From positions 1 to 42,842 of the forward strand of contig JAWUYB010000039.1 in NCBI GenBank assembly GCA_034111025.1: 42,842 nucleotides of DNA, given 5' to 3'. The position numbers and the translations under genes were made by a program. Below are positions 18,537 to 28,508 of this stretch, piece by piece. The stretch's first letter is position 1, and each line of letters begins with the position of its first letter. The stretch comes from CAJXJP01 sp034111025 (lineage in GTDB: Bacteria; Patescibacteriota; Gracilibacteria; BD1-5; UBA6164). The notes beneath the pieces were generated by a model, which saw nothing but the letters and a program-made list of their open reading frames with translations, searched no databases and had not been told where the DNA came from.

Positions 18537-20147
18537 TTATTCTTCAACTACGAATTCTATATTATTTGGAATACTTGAAATAGTTTTCATAAAAAATGGA
18601 CGAGTTTCTATTTCTACATTACTTATTTTTGAATTATTTAAGAGAATTTTTTTAGCATCTTCTTTATCCATTCCAGCAATTGTATATTTCAGTTTTTCTA
18701 CATAATTATTCTTTTTACTCAAGAAATTATGAGTGAAAGATGCTTGAATTTCAGCAGAAGCTTTAATTTTTAGAGGTTCTTCCTCTCTTAAAAGAACTAA
18801 TGCTATTCTCATAGAAGATTTATCAACATACCTTAAATCTTCAACTTCATCTAATAAAGAATCTTTTATTGTTCATTTTAAATGATTGAGTACTTGTTCT
18901 GAATTATAAGTATAAGTTGTAATTTTAATAGTTCCATTGAGTTCAAAATTTTCCATTTTATCTCATATTTTTAGTTCTTCATCTCATGTTATTGATAAAT
19001 TTGACCATTGAATAATATCGTTCACTTCTAATATATTATAAGCTACATCATTATTTTTATTATTTTCACGAATTTCATCTTTCGCTTGAGATAATGCATA
19101 ATCTTGTAATTGTCATTCTAATATAATTTTTGCATTTTTTATATCATCTTCTCATAGTATTTTAGAAAAATTATTTGTTCATCAGTTAATTAGACCTGTG
19201 GTATAAGCAAATATTTTATCTTGATCTGATTTTAAACCAGGCAGCATTAATAATTGTCCAGTTGATGTATTTCATCTGGTTCAAATGAAATTTTCATCTT
19301 CATCATATAATTTTGCCTGTATGTTTATTGATTTTTCTCAGGCTATTAATTTTCCACTTCCGTCACTAAATGCTGCTGGAATATCTACAGATCATTGAGT
19401 GGTATAAATAATTCAAGCGTCTGATTGGAGTCTGGTATTTGCTCTGAGTCTTATTTTTTCAGGAAGTTCATTATAGAATGTAGCTTCTCAGTTTGCTCTT
19501 GTTACAGTAGATTCATCAATTCAACTTGTACCAAAGGTTTCATTTAAGTATACTAGTTTAGTTATTTGTTTTAGAGGTATAACACTTTTATCTTGAAAAA
19601 TAGATTCTTCAGGTTTATATTCGAATGTCAGATTTTTTGCGGAAGTTCTAATTGTTATATCAGGAGTGATATGAACAGATGTTTTATTCACTGCAAAATA
19701 AAATACAAATAGAAATAATCCAATAGAAATTAAAAGTGTAACAAAAAATATTCAAATTTTAGTTTTTTGTTCTTTTTTATTTTGAAAATAAGGAGAATAA
19801 AGTTCTTCGAGTCTATTTTTTTTAAATAAACCTTTCACTTCTCTTCAATAATTTTTCACTAGAAATTTACAGTATTCAGAAAAACTATAATTATATTCAA
19901 GTAGATCGGTATGATTTATGAGTGTGTATTTGATTCATAATTTTCTCCCAATTTTTTTAGCAGTTATATCAGAGGTAATGATTATTAAATCCTTTTCTCA
20001 TGCGTTTGTTTTGAGTATTCTCAATGAGGTATAATTATGTAAAAGAGGATGACCAAAAGGAAATTCTAATACAATTTCTTTTTCTTCAACGTGTTTTATT
20101 TTGATGATTACATCAATTATTGAATCTTCTTTACTAATTTTTATCAT
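18537..20147 (-). CDS. Patescibacterial membrane-anchored Baseplate_J-like surface protein
   Basis: A 536-residue protein with three parts. Residues 1 to about 130 are cytoplasmic, with a pattern seen in CPR proteins (EIVLEFPFGHPLL ... LRILKTNAGEKDLIIITSD ... IGRKLGIKYT). One transmembrane helix follows (KIGIFFVTLLISIGLFLFVF). A long exported part contains TRANGEATFYNELPEK, TRLQSDAGIIYTTQGSVDIPAA and a final IAGMDKEDAKKILL ... ETRPFFMKTISSIPNNIEFVV. The central exported pattern (ATG-x-A-x-IYN...TRF/L...G-x-V-F...V-x-I-PA) is the Baseplate_J-like region common in Patescibacteria, and the end resembles its usual PFW/P closing motif. The function is unknown; a role in the cell envelope or in contact with other cells is inference. 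Glycines are largely TGA. Confidence 0.7.
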
Positions 20148-20293
20148 GATTTTTTATTGTAAGTGTTTTATGAGAAATAAATCTCTTTTTAAAAGAATAT
20201 AAAAATTTAAGAAATTATCAAAGTTTTTCTTTACAAATAGATGACACTTGTTACACTAACTTATATTTGAAATACATATTTTTTCCACAAATT

Positions 20294-21679
20294 ATGCAAG
20301 AAATACAAAAAGTTATAGACCTCATTGACTCAGCTATAAAAGAAGATGCAGATCATCTGATAACAGGATGAAATATTATAGCAGATGGATATTGCATTGA
20401 GGTTGATAAATATAGAGGTACAATCAAAACTTCAAACCAATGGTTAGTAGGTTATCAAGCTAAGTTAATTGAAGAAACTGGGATCACTACTTTGAAGATT
20501 AAGTTTACTTGAGCTTCAGGGTATTTTTTAGAGGTTCCAAAATCACAAACATCAAAAGTACCAGAATATTTTATACAAAGACAATCACTTGTAAACGCGA
20601 GTCGTTTTGTAACTCCTGAATTAAAAGAATTTGAAATAGGATTACTGGAAGCTCAATGAAATCTTGCGAGTTTAGAATATGATTTATTTTCAAAAGTAAG
20701 AGAAGAAATATTAGAAGAATTTAATACTATTAAAAAAATAAGTGAAAGTAGTGCAAATATTGATATATTATCAAACCTAGCATTTGTCGCATATGAAAAT
20801 AATTATGTTCAACCAAAAATGGTAGAATCAGGAGAATTAAAAATATTAGGAGGAAGACATCCAGTTGTAGAAAAAATGGAAAAAAACTTCATTTCAAATG
20901 ACTTAAACTTAAATAAAAAAGAGTATGTACATATCATCACATGACCAAATATGTGAGGGAAATCTACATTTCTTCGTCAAAATGCACTTATTATATTAAT
21001 GGCACATATAGGTTCATTTGTTCCAGCTAGCGAAGCACAAATCCCATTAACTGATAGAATATTTTCAAGAGTTTGAGCCAGTGATAATCTATTTTTAGGA
21101 CAATCTACTTTCATGGTAGAAATGCAAGAGGTAGCTAATATTCTCCATAATTCTACAGAAAAATCATTCGTAATAATTGATGAGGTTTGAAGAGGAACTT
21201 CAACATATGATGGGATGAGTCTTGCTTGGGCTATTCTCAAAGAAAACCACGATAAAATAAAAGCTCGTACACTTTTTGCTACCCATTATCACGAACTCAT
21301 CGACGAATCAAAACAACTCTCATGAGTAAGAAACTTCTCAGTCGCAGTTGGAGAAAATGAAGAAAATCTCGTCTTCTTGAGAAAAATAATTCCAGGAGGA
21401 ATCAAGAAATCATTCTGACTCGAAGTAGCAAGGATTGCAGGAGTATCAAACGGAGTAATATCTGAAGCAAAAAATATGCTCAGAAGTTTAGAAAAAACTC
21501 ATCTTCAAACAGCCCAAATGAGCCTATGAGGACTCACGCAACCAGAAGTGCAAGTCGTAGAAAAAATAGTACAAAAGCAATCAGAAGTAGAAGAACTATT
21601 GAAACAAATAGATGTGAATAATCTTACACCAATGGAAGCGTTGAATAAATTGAATGAGTTGAAGAGTAATATTAAATAA
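20294..21679 (+). CDS. MutS-like ATPase lacking the N-terminal mismatch-recognition half
   Basis: A 461-residue protein matching only the C-terminal half of MutS. It starts within the lever/clamp region (GGNIIADGYCIEVDKYRG, TLKIKFTGASGYFLEVPKS, FIQRQSLVNASRFVTPELKEFE). It then has the ATPase: GGRHPVVEKM, Walker A GPNMGGKSTFLRQ (about 217-229), DNLFLGQSTFMVEM, Walker B FVIIDEVGRGTSTYDG and the H-loop TLFATHYHEL. The C-terminal tail is short. Full MutS has about 850 residues, with mismatch-binding domains I and II that are absent here, and the 146 bases upstream hold no remnant. It may be a MutS variant that binds DNA structures rather than mismatches, or a truncated gene kept open. The clear ATPase argues for function. 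Confidence 0.85.
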
Positions 21680-21689
21680 AAAATTAATT

Positions 21690-22649
21690 ATGAAAAATAT
21701 ATTTTCCGATGCAGAATTATCAGTTATTAGTTTATATTTAGAAAAGTGAATTTGTCCTTTGAAATTTGCGTATAAAACAGAAAAATGAGCTAATTCATGG
21801 GCTAAAATAGAAAAATTAAGAGCAGTAGATGGTTGAAATTTTGCTGAATATGAATTATTAATTAATAATGCAGAAATATATTTACAAGAATTGTGAAGTC
21901 CAAAAGAAATCGCAGTATTTGATTTTTGATCAGGAACAGGAGATACTACAAAATGATTACTTTTAAAAATGTTAGATTTAGGTATCAAAGTACATTATCA
22001 TGCATTTGATATATCACCAGAAATTTTAAAATTATGTGAGTTGAATTTATGAAATTTATGAGAAAACTATACTTTTAATTCCACTATACTAGATTTTGAA
22101 TCATCAAATTTAGTGAATATATTATCTGATATACGTGCAGAATATAATAATATACCAGTTATGGGGGGATTATTATGAAGTACAATTTGAAATTTTGATT
22201 CAATGGAAAAAATAATCACAAATATTACAGATGCATTTAGAATTGAAGATAAACTTGTTATTGGAATAGAAAAAGTAGATGTTTCAAATGATAGAAGAAA
22301 AGATGAAATTATCAATATTTATACTAATAATATAACAGCTGATTTAACATTTTCAACTTTAGAGTATTTTTGAGTAGAGAAGAATCAATGAGAATGGAAA
22401 GTTATTTTTAATAATAAACATACTACAATAGAGGTCTATTTTGAAATAAAAGAACAAATGACTATAAAAGTTTGAAATAAAAATATTTCATTTTCAGAAG
22501 GAGATAGAATTAAATTAGCACAATCAAAAAAATTAAACGAATCACAATTTTCTCAAATGTTTTTAGATTTAGATTTAAGAATTGCAAGTATGAGGACAAA
22601 TACTAAAAATACATTTATAGAAATGATGTTATCACCGAAGAAATATTAA
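21690..22649 (+). CDS. SAM-dependent methyltransferase, EgtD/Methyltransf_33-like
   Basis: A 319-residue protein of the histidine-specific methyltransferase (EgtD) family by pattern. A SAM-binding motif IAVFDFGSGTGDTTKGLL (about 70-87), an acidic loop HYHAFDISPEIL, the typical block MGGLLGSTIGNFDSMEKII, and LVIGIEKVDVSND appear in family order. The C-terminal third contains FNNKHTTIEVYFEIKEQM, as in EgtD-like proteins. EgtD trimethylates histidine in ergothioneine synthesis, but no EgtB or other pathway gene is nearby, so the substrate here is open. It follows the MutS-like gene by 10 bases and is probably co-transcribed. A GC-richer palindromic element lies directly downstream. Confidence 0.7.
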
Positions 22650-22662
22650 GAAAACTAATAAT

Positions 22663-22776
22663 AATCCATCACCCTTCGGGAGCTTCCTTTGAGAAAGGAA
22701 GCCGAGCAAATAGAGTAAGAGTAAAATTTATATTCCTTCCTTTTGCAAAGGAAGGTGGCTGAAAGCCGGATGGATT
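22663..22776. mobile_element. MITE-like palindromic element
   Basis: A 114-base element bounded by the inverted repeats AATCCATC and GATGGATT. Inside are two hairpins, GCTTCCTTT-gag-AAAGGAAGC and CCTTCCTTT-tgc-AAAGGAAGG, and GC-rich terminal words (CACCCTTCGGG, GCTGAAAGCCGG). It is far richer in G+C than the flanks and contains no open frame. It resembles the short palindromic elements often found next to DUF559 genes in diverse bacteria; this is from recollection of such loci. The next gene is a DUF559 protein starting 22 bases beyond it. Confidence 0.6.
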
Positions 22777-22797
22777 TAAACCAGATAACACAATATT

Positions 22798-23172
22798 ATG
22801 AAAACTCCAGAAATAATCACAGTTGCTGCTCGAAATTTACGAAAAAATATGACTCAATCTGAAAAATTATTATGGACTCAATTACGTTATGATAAACTCT
22901 GAATAAGATTTTATCGTCAAAAACCTATATATGTTTATACTGAAAATAGTTGATTGGATAGATTTGTTATTGCAGATTTTTATTCTGAGGAACTTAAATT
23001 AGTGATAGAGTTAGATTGATGAATACATTTAGAAAAAGTGGTTTTAGAGTTAGATAGAGAAAAAGAAAAATTATTAAAAAATAAATGAATGAATATAGTT
23101 CGTTTTAAAAATGAAGAAATTTTAGAAAATATATGAGAAGTTTTAGAAAAAATTAAATATTATTTAAAATAA
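22798..23172 (+). CDS. DUF559 family endonuclease-like protein
   Basis: A 124-residue protein of the DUF559 family, a small PD-(D/E)xK-fold nuclease-like domain related to Vsr. Landmarks are ARNLRKNMTQSEKLLWTQLR, KLGIRFYRQKPI, RFVIADFYSEELKLVIELDG with the acidic residues of the fold, and REKEKLLKNKGMNIVRFKNEEI. Biochemical function is not established for the family. About seven glycines are TGA, so the gene is adapted to the host code. A palindromic MITE-like element lies immediately upstream, a frequent companion of this family, suggesting a mobile origin. Confidence 0.85.
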
Positions 23173-23177
23173 ATATT

Positions 23178-23633
23178 ATGTCTATTCCAGCAAAATATTA
23201 CATTTCATTAAAATGTTTCTTACATAATTCGAAGTGAGAAGTATTAATTTTAAAAACTCCTGATAATTCTAGTTTTTATGGAATGTATGATTTTCCAGGA
23301 GGGAGAATAGATGAAGATGAATTTGAAACTGATTATATAGATATATTAAAAAGAGAATTATTGGAAGAAGCTGGAATATCTAATATTGAAATAAAAAAGC
23401 AAATAGTAGCTATTGCTCGACATAAAGCAGAGGCTAAATTTAGTAGTAGATGAATTGATACATATTTGTATTATAATTTTTTCGAAGCATTCTTAGATTC
23501 AGACCAAAATATAAAAATCTCTCAGGAACATCAAGAATATTTGTGGGTAAAATTAGATGAAATAAAATTAGAAGAATATTTCTGTAGCTGATACTTAGAA
23601 GCTGCGAAGATGTATGTTAATAATAAAAAATAA
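23178..23633 (+). CDS. Nudix hydrolase
   Basis: A 151-residue Nudix hydrolase that cleaves nucleoside diphosphates linked to another group. The Nudix box is recognisable as GGRIDEDEFE, a short insertion, then LKRELLEEAGI, giving the REx2EExG metal-binding core. It is preceded by MYDFPGG and the typical opening KCFLHNSKGEVLILKT. The end has EHQEYLWVKLDEI, normal for the family. Substrate cannot be predicted. It starts 5 bases after the DUF559 gene, and its stop overlaps the ATG of the glycosyltransferase (TAATG), indicating translational coupling. Confidence 0.88.
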
Positions 23634-24727
23634 TGAAAAACAATAAAACAATAATCCTACATGATACTTTTCTTTATAAAGGAGGTTGAGAAAGATTGAT
23701 ACTAATGATGGGGAAGGCTCTGGGTGCTGATATCGCAACAGGTTTTTTCTCTAAATGAAGTTTTGATTTGAGAAAAGAAGGATTCACTGGAAAAATGATA
23801 GAAGTGAGTAGTGAAATATTCGCGAAAGGTTTTAGGCATTTAAAACTCAAATGGGCTTTTTTAACGAAGACAAAATTCTTAGAAAATTATGATACTGTAA
23901 TATTCTCTGGAGACTGTATCAGTGCAGTGAGAAACTGTAGAACAGATACAAAAAAAATATTTTATTGTCATACTCCACCGAGATATTTATATGATTTGAA
24001 AGATATTTATCTTGCGAAAATACCTTGGTATATGCGTCCAGCATTTCAAGTATTATCATATATTTTCAAAAAAATGTATGAAAGAGATATTAAACAAATG
24101 GATTTAATTCTGACTAATTCTCAAAATACAAAAGATAGAATTAAAAAATTCTTAGATTTAGATTCACAAATACTATATCCACCAGTAAATCTAGAAGAAT
24201 TTACTTGGAAATCACAATGAGATTATTATTTATCTTTTGCTCGTTTATCGGACGCAAAAAGAGTAGATAAAATTATTGAAGCATTTAAAGAACTGCCAAA
24301 TAAAAAACTCGTTGTTATTTACTGAGAAAATGATCCTCAAAGAGAAAAAATATTTGAATTAGCTGATAATGCAGAAAATATTGAATTTAAAACTCTGCCA
24401 GGAAATGTATGATTTACTGATTATGTAGGGAATAGTATAGCTACTATTTATATCCCAATTGATGAAGACTTTGGAATGAGTCCAGTTGAATCAATGGCTG
24501 CGGGGAAACCAGTAATTGGTGTAAATGAAGGAGGATTAAAAGAAACTATTCTCGATAAAAAAACTTGAATATTAATATCTGACCAAGCTATTGTTTCAGA
24601 TTTAAAACAAGCAATTATAGACTTATCTCCTGAAAAAGCTCTTGAAATGAGAGAATCATGTGAAAAAAGATCACAAGACTTTTCATTGGATAGTTTTTCG
24701 GAACAGTTAAAAAATCATGTAAAATAA
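23633..24727 (+). CDS. Family 4 (GT-B) glycosyltransferase
   Basis: A 364-residue glycosyltransferase that moves a sugar from a nucleotide sugar to an acceptor, probably a lipid-linked glycan on the cytoplasmic face. N-terminal domain: LHDTFLYKGGGERLILMM, FSGDCISAVRN, YCHTPPRYLYDL. Domain switch: LILTNSQNTKDRIKKFL, YPPVNLEEF. C-terminal domain: YLSFARLSDAKRVDKIIEAF and DEDFGMSPVESMAAGKPVIG with GGLKETI, the EX7E-type donor site of GT4. The first residues overlap the Nudix stop by one base. A polyprenyl-phosphate sugar transferase at 28.5 kb could start the same glycan. A terminator follows directly. Confidence 0.9.
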
Positions 24728-24757
24728 AAAAGCTAAATATTTATTTAGCTTTTTTTA
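24726..24757 (+). terminator. Stem-loop terminator after the glycosyltransferase gene
   Basis: AAAAAAGCTAAA / TTTAGCTTTTTTT inverted repeat overlapping the stop codon. Confidence 0.85.
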
Positions 24758-24817
24758 ATAAAACAAATTACCAAAAAATGATATGAACTATATAATATAG
24801 CAAAAAAATAAACGCAG

Positions 24818-24851
24818 AAAAACCAGAAGAAATTAATTTCTTCTGGTTTTT
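24818..24851. terminator. Second stem-loop terminator, for the leftward STAS gene
   Basis: AAAACCAGAAGAAATT / AATTTCTTCTGGTTTT near-perfect palindrome with flanking A and T runs, about 45 bases before the end of the STAS gene. The 60 bases between the two terminators hold TATAATA but no open frame. Confidence 0.75.
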
Positions 24852-24896
24852 CCTCGGAGGGTTAAGGCTTTTTATTTTTATTATTTTGAAATCTTA

Positions 24897-25247
24897 TTAT
24901 GCAAGTTCTTTCATTGCTTCTTCTTGAGTATCAAGAGTAGGAATAATAGTTGTAATACCAACAAGTTCTAAGATATCTTTTACTCCATCTGAACAGTTTG
25001 AAATACACATTTTTCCATCAGAATCTTCGATGTTTGAAAAAACATCTGCAATATAACCAATTGATTTAGAGTTGAGATACTTTAAACCTACTAGATTGAA
25101 TAGAATTTGTTTTCCATCAAAATCACCGATTTGATCATAAATACTTTTAAATGTTTTATCAGCATTTGTTTCATCAAGTTCTCCAGTAAATTCGAAGATA
25201 AGAATATTGTTTTCTTCTTTTTTATTTACTTCTATTAAAGTTTCCAT
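24897..25247 (-). CDS. STAS domain protein (anti-sigma factor antagonist-like)
   Basis: A 116-residue single STAS domain: ENNILIFEFTGELDETNADK, then QILFNLVGLKYLNSKSIGYI, which contains the conserved loop with the serine phosphorylated in SpoIIAA/RsbV-type antagonists (here NSKS), and a C-terminal helix with GVKDILELVGITTII. Such proteins bind anti-sigma or other kinases, or act as scaffolds. No partner kinase or phosphatase is visible in the window. Unlike most neighbours, it has no TGA glycine in seven or more glycines, as in the DeaD-like helicase, which may point to strong expression. Confidence 0.85.
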   Translation of the reverse strand: METLIEVNKKEENNILIFEFTGELDETNADKTFKSIYDQIGDFDGKQILFNLVGLKYLNSKSIGYIADVFSNIEDSDGKMCISNCSDGVKDILELVGITTIIPTLDTQEEAMKELA

Positions 25248-25338
25248 AAAATTAATTTATTAGTGCTAAACGTTGTATACAAGTATTATAGCGTACTTAA
25301 AAATAATAGGCAAATTTTAACCATACTTTTTTCTTGAT

Positions 25339-25740
25339 ATGAAACAAAAATATTCTTTAAATAATATTTCAGATATAAAAATACCGAATAAGAAGCCATT
25401 AATAGTATTTTTAAAATGAGACTTATGAGCATGAAAAACAACTCTTTCAAAACATATTTTACAAGATATTTTTTGAATAACTGATGAAATAACATCACCA
25501 ACATATACGTATTATAATAAATATGGAGATAATTATCACTTTGATTTATATCGTATTTGAGATTATGATGAATTTTTTGCAATAGGGGGAGAGGATGTTT
25601 TAGATAATTTAGAGTGAGTAGCTTTGATAGAATGGCCTGAAAAAATTGAAAAATATTATAAACCAGATATAGAAATATATTTAAGGAAAACAGATATTGA
25701 AGATGAAAGAGAAATAGAAGTTATAAAAAAGACTAATTAA
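25339..25740 (+). CDS. tsaE: tRNA threonylcarbamoyladenosine biosynthesis ATPase TsaE
   Basis: ATPase of the TsaB/TsaD/TsaE complex that makes t6A37 in tRNAs reading ANN codons. The 133 residues contain Walker A GDLGAGKTTLSKHI (about 27-40, three glycines TGA), switch-like SPTYTYYNKYGDNYHFDLYR, the GGEDVLDNLEGVALIEWPEKI block typical of the family, and a short end. The length fits TsaE/YjeE. TsaB and TsaD are not in the window. A promoter-like TATAAT region for the next gene lies beyond its stop. Confidence 0.92.
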
Positions 25741-25830
25741 TCAGTGTTTTTTTTGTATAGCTAAACTTTATTTATGATTTTTTTTTGATATAATAAAAAT
25801 ATAATAGTTCCCTAATGATTTATCCAAACC

Positions 25831-28482
25831 ATGGCTAAAAAAATAGATGGAGGTTTTTTTACAATATTATTCATTGTTAGTGCTATATTATTATGATCTG
25901 TATTATGATACAGTTATATTATATGAAATTCTATTCAATCTCAATTATGAGTCGTTGAGAAAATTTACACGTGATTTTTTTCTTCAGTTGATACTTTATC
26001 ATGAGAAAATAAAGAAATTAATTTTTGATTTAATCTTAATTCAAAAATTAATATAAAAGAAAAAAATATATCAATATTCGATGGGAATATTGATATAAAA
26101 AATGCTGAACTATATTCTAATTCAAGTTGATTAGAGCAAAGAATTTCAGCTGAAAAAATATGATTAAAAGTAAACAATAATTGAAAAATAGATAATCATA
26201 ATATTCAACAATTAGATATTATTTCAGAAAATCAAAATATTTATATTTCTGCTAGTGAATGATTAAATAAATTTTTTAAATATCTATCAGGGTGAAAAAA
26301 TATTCAATATAATGAATTAGTAAAAAAAATAACTCAAGTAAATAGAAAATGAAGTTATGCTCATATAGATAATTCACAACCTATTCAAGAATCACTACCA
26401 GGTTTAAAGTCGAACCATTTAGTAAATAAATTACTCACAGCAATTATTACTAGTAACCCAAGTGAGTATTTTGAACAAGAAAAGTTATGAAATTTATTAA
26501 AACAAAAATTATATAATGATGATTGGATTAAATATCTCTTTATAGAAAATGAAAAATTATCAGAAGAGAAAAAACAGTTCTTCTTAGTAAATCCAAAAAT
26601 ATGTAAAGAGATAAGTCCATTTATAGAAAATATTAATATATCAGGATCAGGAATAATAAAAAGTAATATAAATACTTATAATAATTGTATAAAAACAATT
26701 GAAGATATTAATCCATTTATAGGATTAGTTTCTCAAATTTATAAATTTGGAGATATAGATAATGGTAATTATGACTTTTTTATATCTCAAGGGACTCAAA
26801 TTAATATTAGATTAACATATTTAAATCACATATTACAAAGATGGAATGTGCATATTCAAAATCCTGAAAACACATTAAATCTATCAATACTTTGAGATAA
26901 ATTTGGTATAAAAGAAAGTCAATTTAATATTGATTACAAGAAAGGCTCATCAATCATTATATGAAATATAGTAAATGGGACTTGAAATATAGCCATAAAA
27001 ATTGATAATAAAGATCAGCAAATATCAGGGAATATAATTTTTCAAAAATATCTACTATTAGATATGGATATTAAATGAAGAGGAGAAAGTGATGAATGAA
27101 ATATGAGATTTTTCGCAAATTGAGATTATAAAACTTGAAAAATAGATTATTCTCTTATAAAAGAAAAAGAAACTATTAATGCTATAAAGTTTAAATATAC
27201 GGACAAAAATTATAGTATAGATTATATCTCACCAAAATTAGATTTTAGTTCTCTGTATGTGACTGGGAAATTTATAATTGGTTTTGCAGAAAAATGAGAA
27301 AAAAAAGAGATAAAAAGAGAAGTGAAATATGTATATGATCAATGAGTTGTTAAATGACACTATAGAACACAAGAGTTTGAATGAAGCTTAGAATGAAAAA
27401 TACTTTCTGGAAATGTATTTCAATTGGAATTAGCAATGGAAGAAAAAGAGCAAAATATAAATATAGTATTAAACTCAAAAGAAATATCACAATCAAAAAT
27501 TGAATATTTAGCAGAATGAAAAATAGAAGAAGAAGTATTATTTACACTCACAGCTGAAAAAATATCAAAACCTAATAATACTCAAGTAAAAGCTCAGATA
27601 GAAATACCTAATGAAGAATTAGAGGTCATATTTGAATCAATATTAGAAAAACGAGAATTAAAAAATACTTATAAGTGAGTTCAGAATTATGAAACGCTAG
27701 AAATTTGATTAAATCAAATTATATCTATTCCAAATATATATCAAATATTACAAATTGGATGACCAGAACTTACATTTGCTTGAGCTAGTCTTACCTCAGT
27801 ATTAGGAACAATGTCATATTTATCATTACAATCAAATTCTAGAGAAAAAAATAAAAGAAAAATTATATATGATATAGATACAATCAATAAAGCTATAGCA
27901 CGAGCTGTAAATGAAGAAGATTTTAATCTAAAGACACTTATAAATACGGTTAATACAGATAACACAGATATAGGAATTAGAATAGGTTGAGATAAAATAT
28001 ATCCTTGAGATTCTTATATTGTTTGAAGTATTAATTATGAATTTCTTGCTCTAGATAAAGCAGTTATAGAAAATGAAAATGTTACTTATATGATTGCTGT
28101 ATTAGAATTAGGAGAAAGAAAAAATTACCAAATTTTATGATATTTAGATGAGGGATGATCAAAGCAAAGAGTTATAACAGTTTGAAATTATATTCCAAGG
28201 GAATTTACTAGGTATAATTTTACGGTTATTATACCTGAAAATTTAGATGCGAATGAAAAACAAACGAGTCTTAAAATAGAATTGAAAGATGAACATGACT
28301 TAATTGTTTGAGATATAACAAATTTATGAAGAGTTTTAGATATTGATGGTAGAACATTATTTATTGAAAATGAAGTCAATCCAGATATTACTAAAGTATA
28401 TTTACTATGAAATGATTCTCCTACATTATTTATTTATAAAAATAAAGTATTAGAAGATTCTGTAATTATCGAAAAAAAATAG
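25831..28482 (+). CDS. Large membrane-anchored protein of unknown function, 883 aa
   Basis: I do not recognise a family. Residues about 8-30 form a transmembrane anchor (GGFFTILFIVSAILLGSVLG), after a basic start. About 600 residues rich in Asn, Ile, Lys and Ser follow, with beta-strand character and repeated patterns of the kind INIRLTYLNHILQ, NGTGNIAIKIDNK, KYTDKNYSIDYISP. Near residue 645 a second hydrophobic segment (PELTFAGASLTSVLGTMSYL) leads into REKNKRKIIYDIDTINKAI and a small beta domain, which resembles an internal pilin- or pseudopilin-like unit (hydrophobic helix, then polar helix, then strands). The C-terminal 200 residues are again beta-rich. Dozens of TGA glycines occur. Probably exported and lying along the envelope; everything beyond the anchor is inference. 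Confidence 0.7.
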
Positions 28483-28508
28483 AAAAACATATGTTTTTCT
28501 ATTTTTTT
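28474..28508. terminator. Bidirectional terminator
   Basis: AAAAAATAGAAAAAC / GTTTTTCTATTTTTT stem with a four-base loop, overlapping the stops of two convergent genes. Confidence 0.85.
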
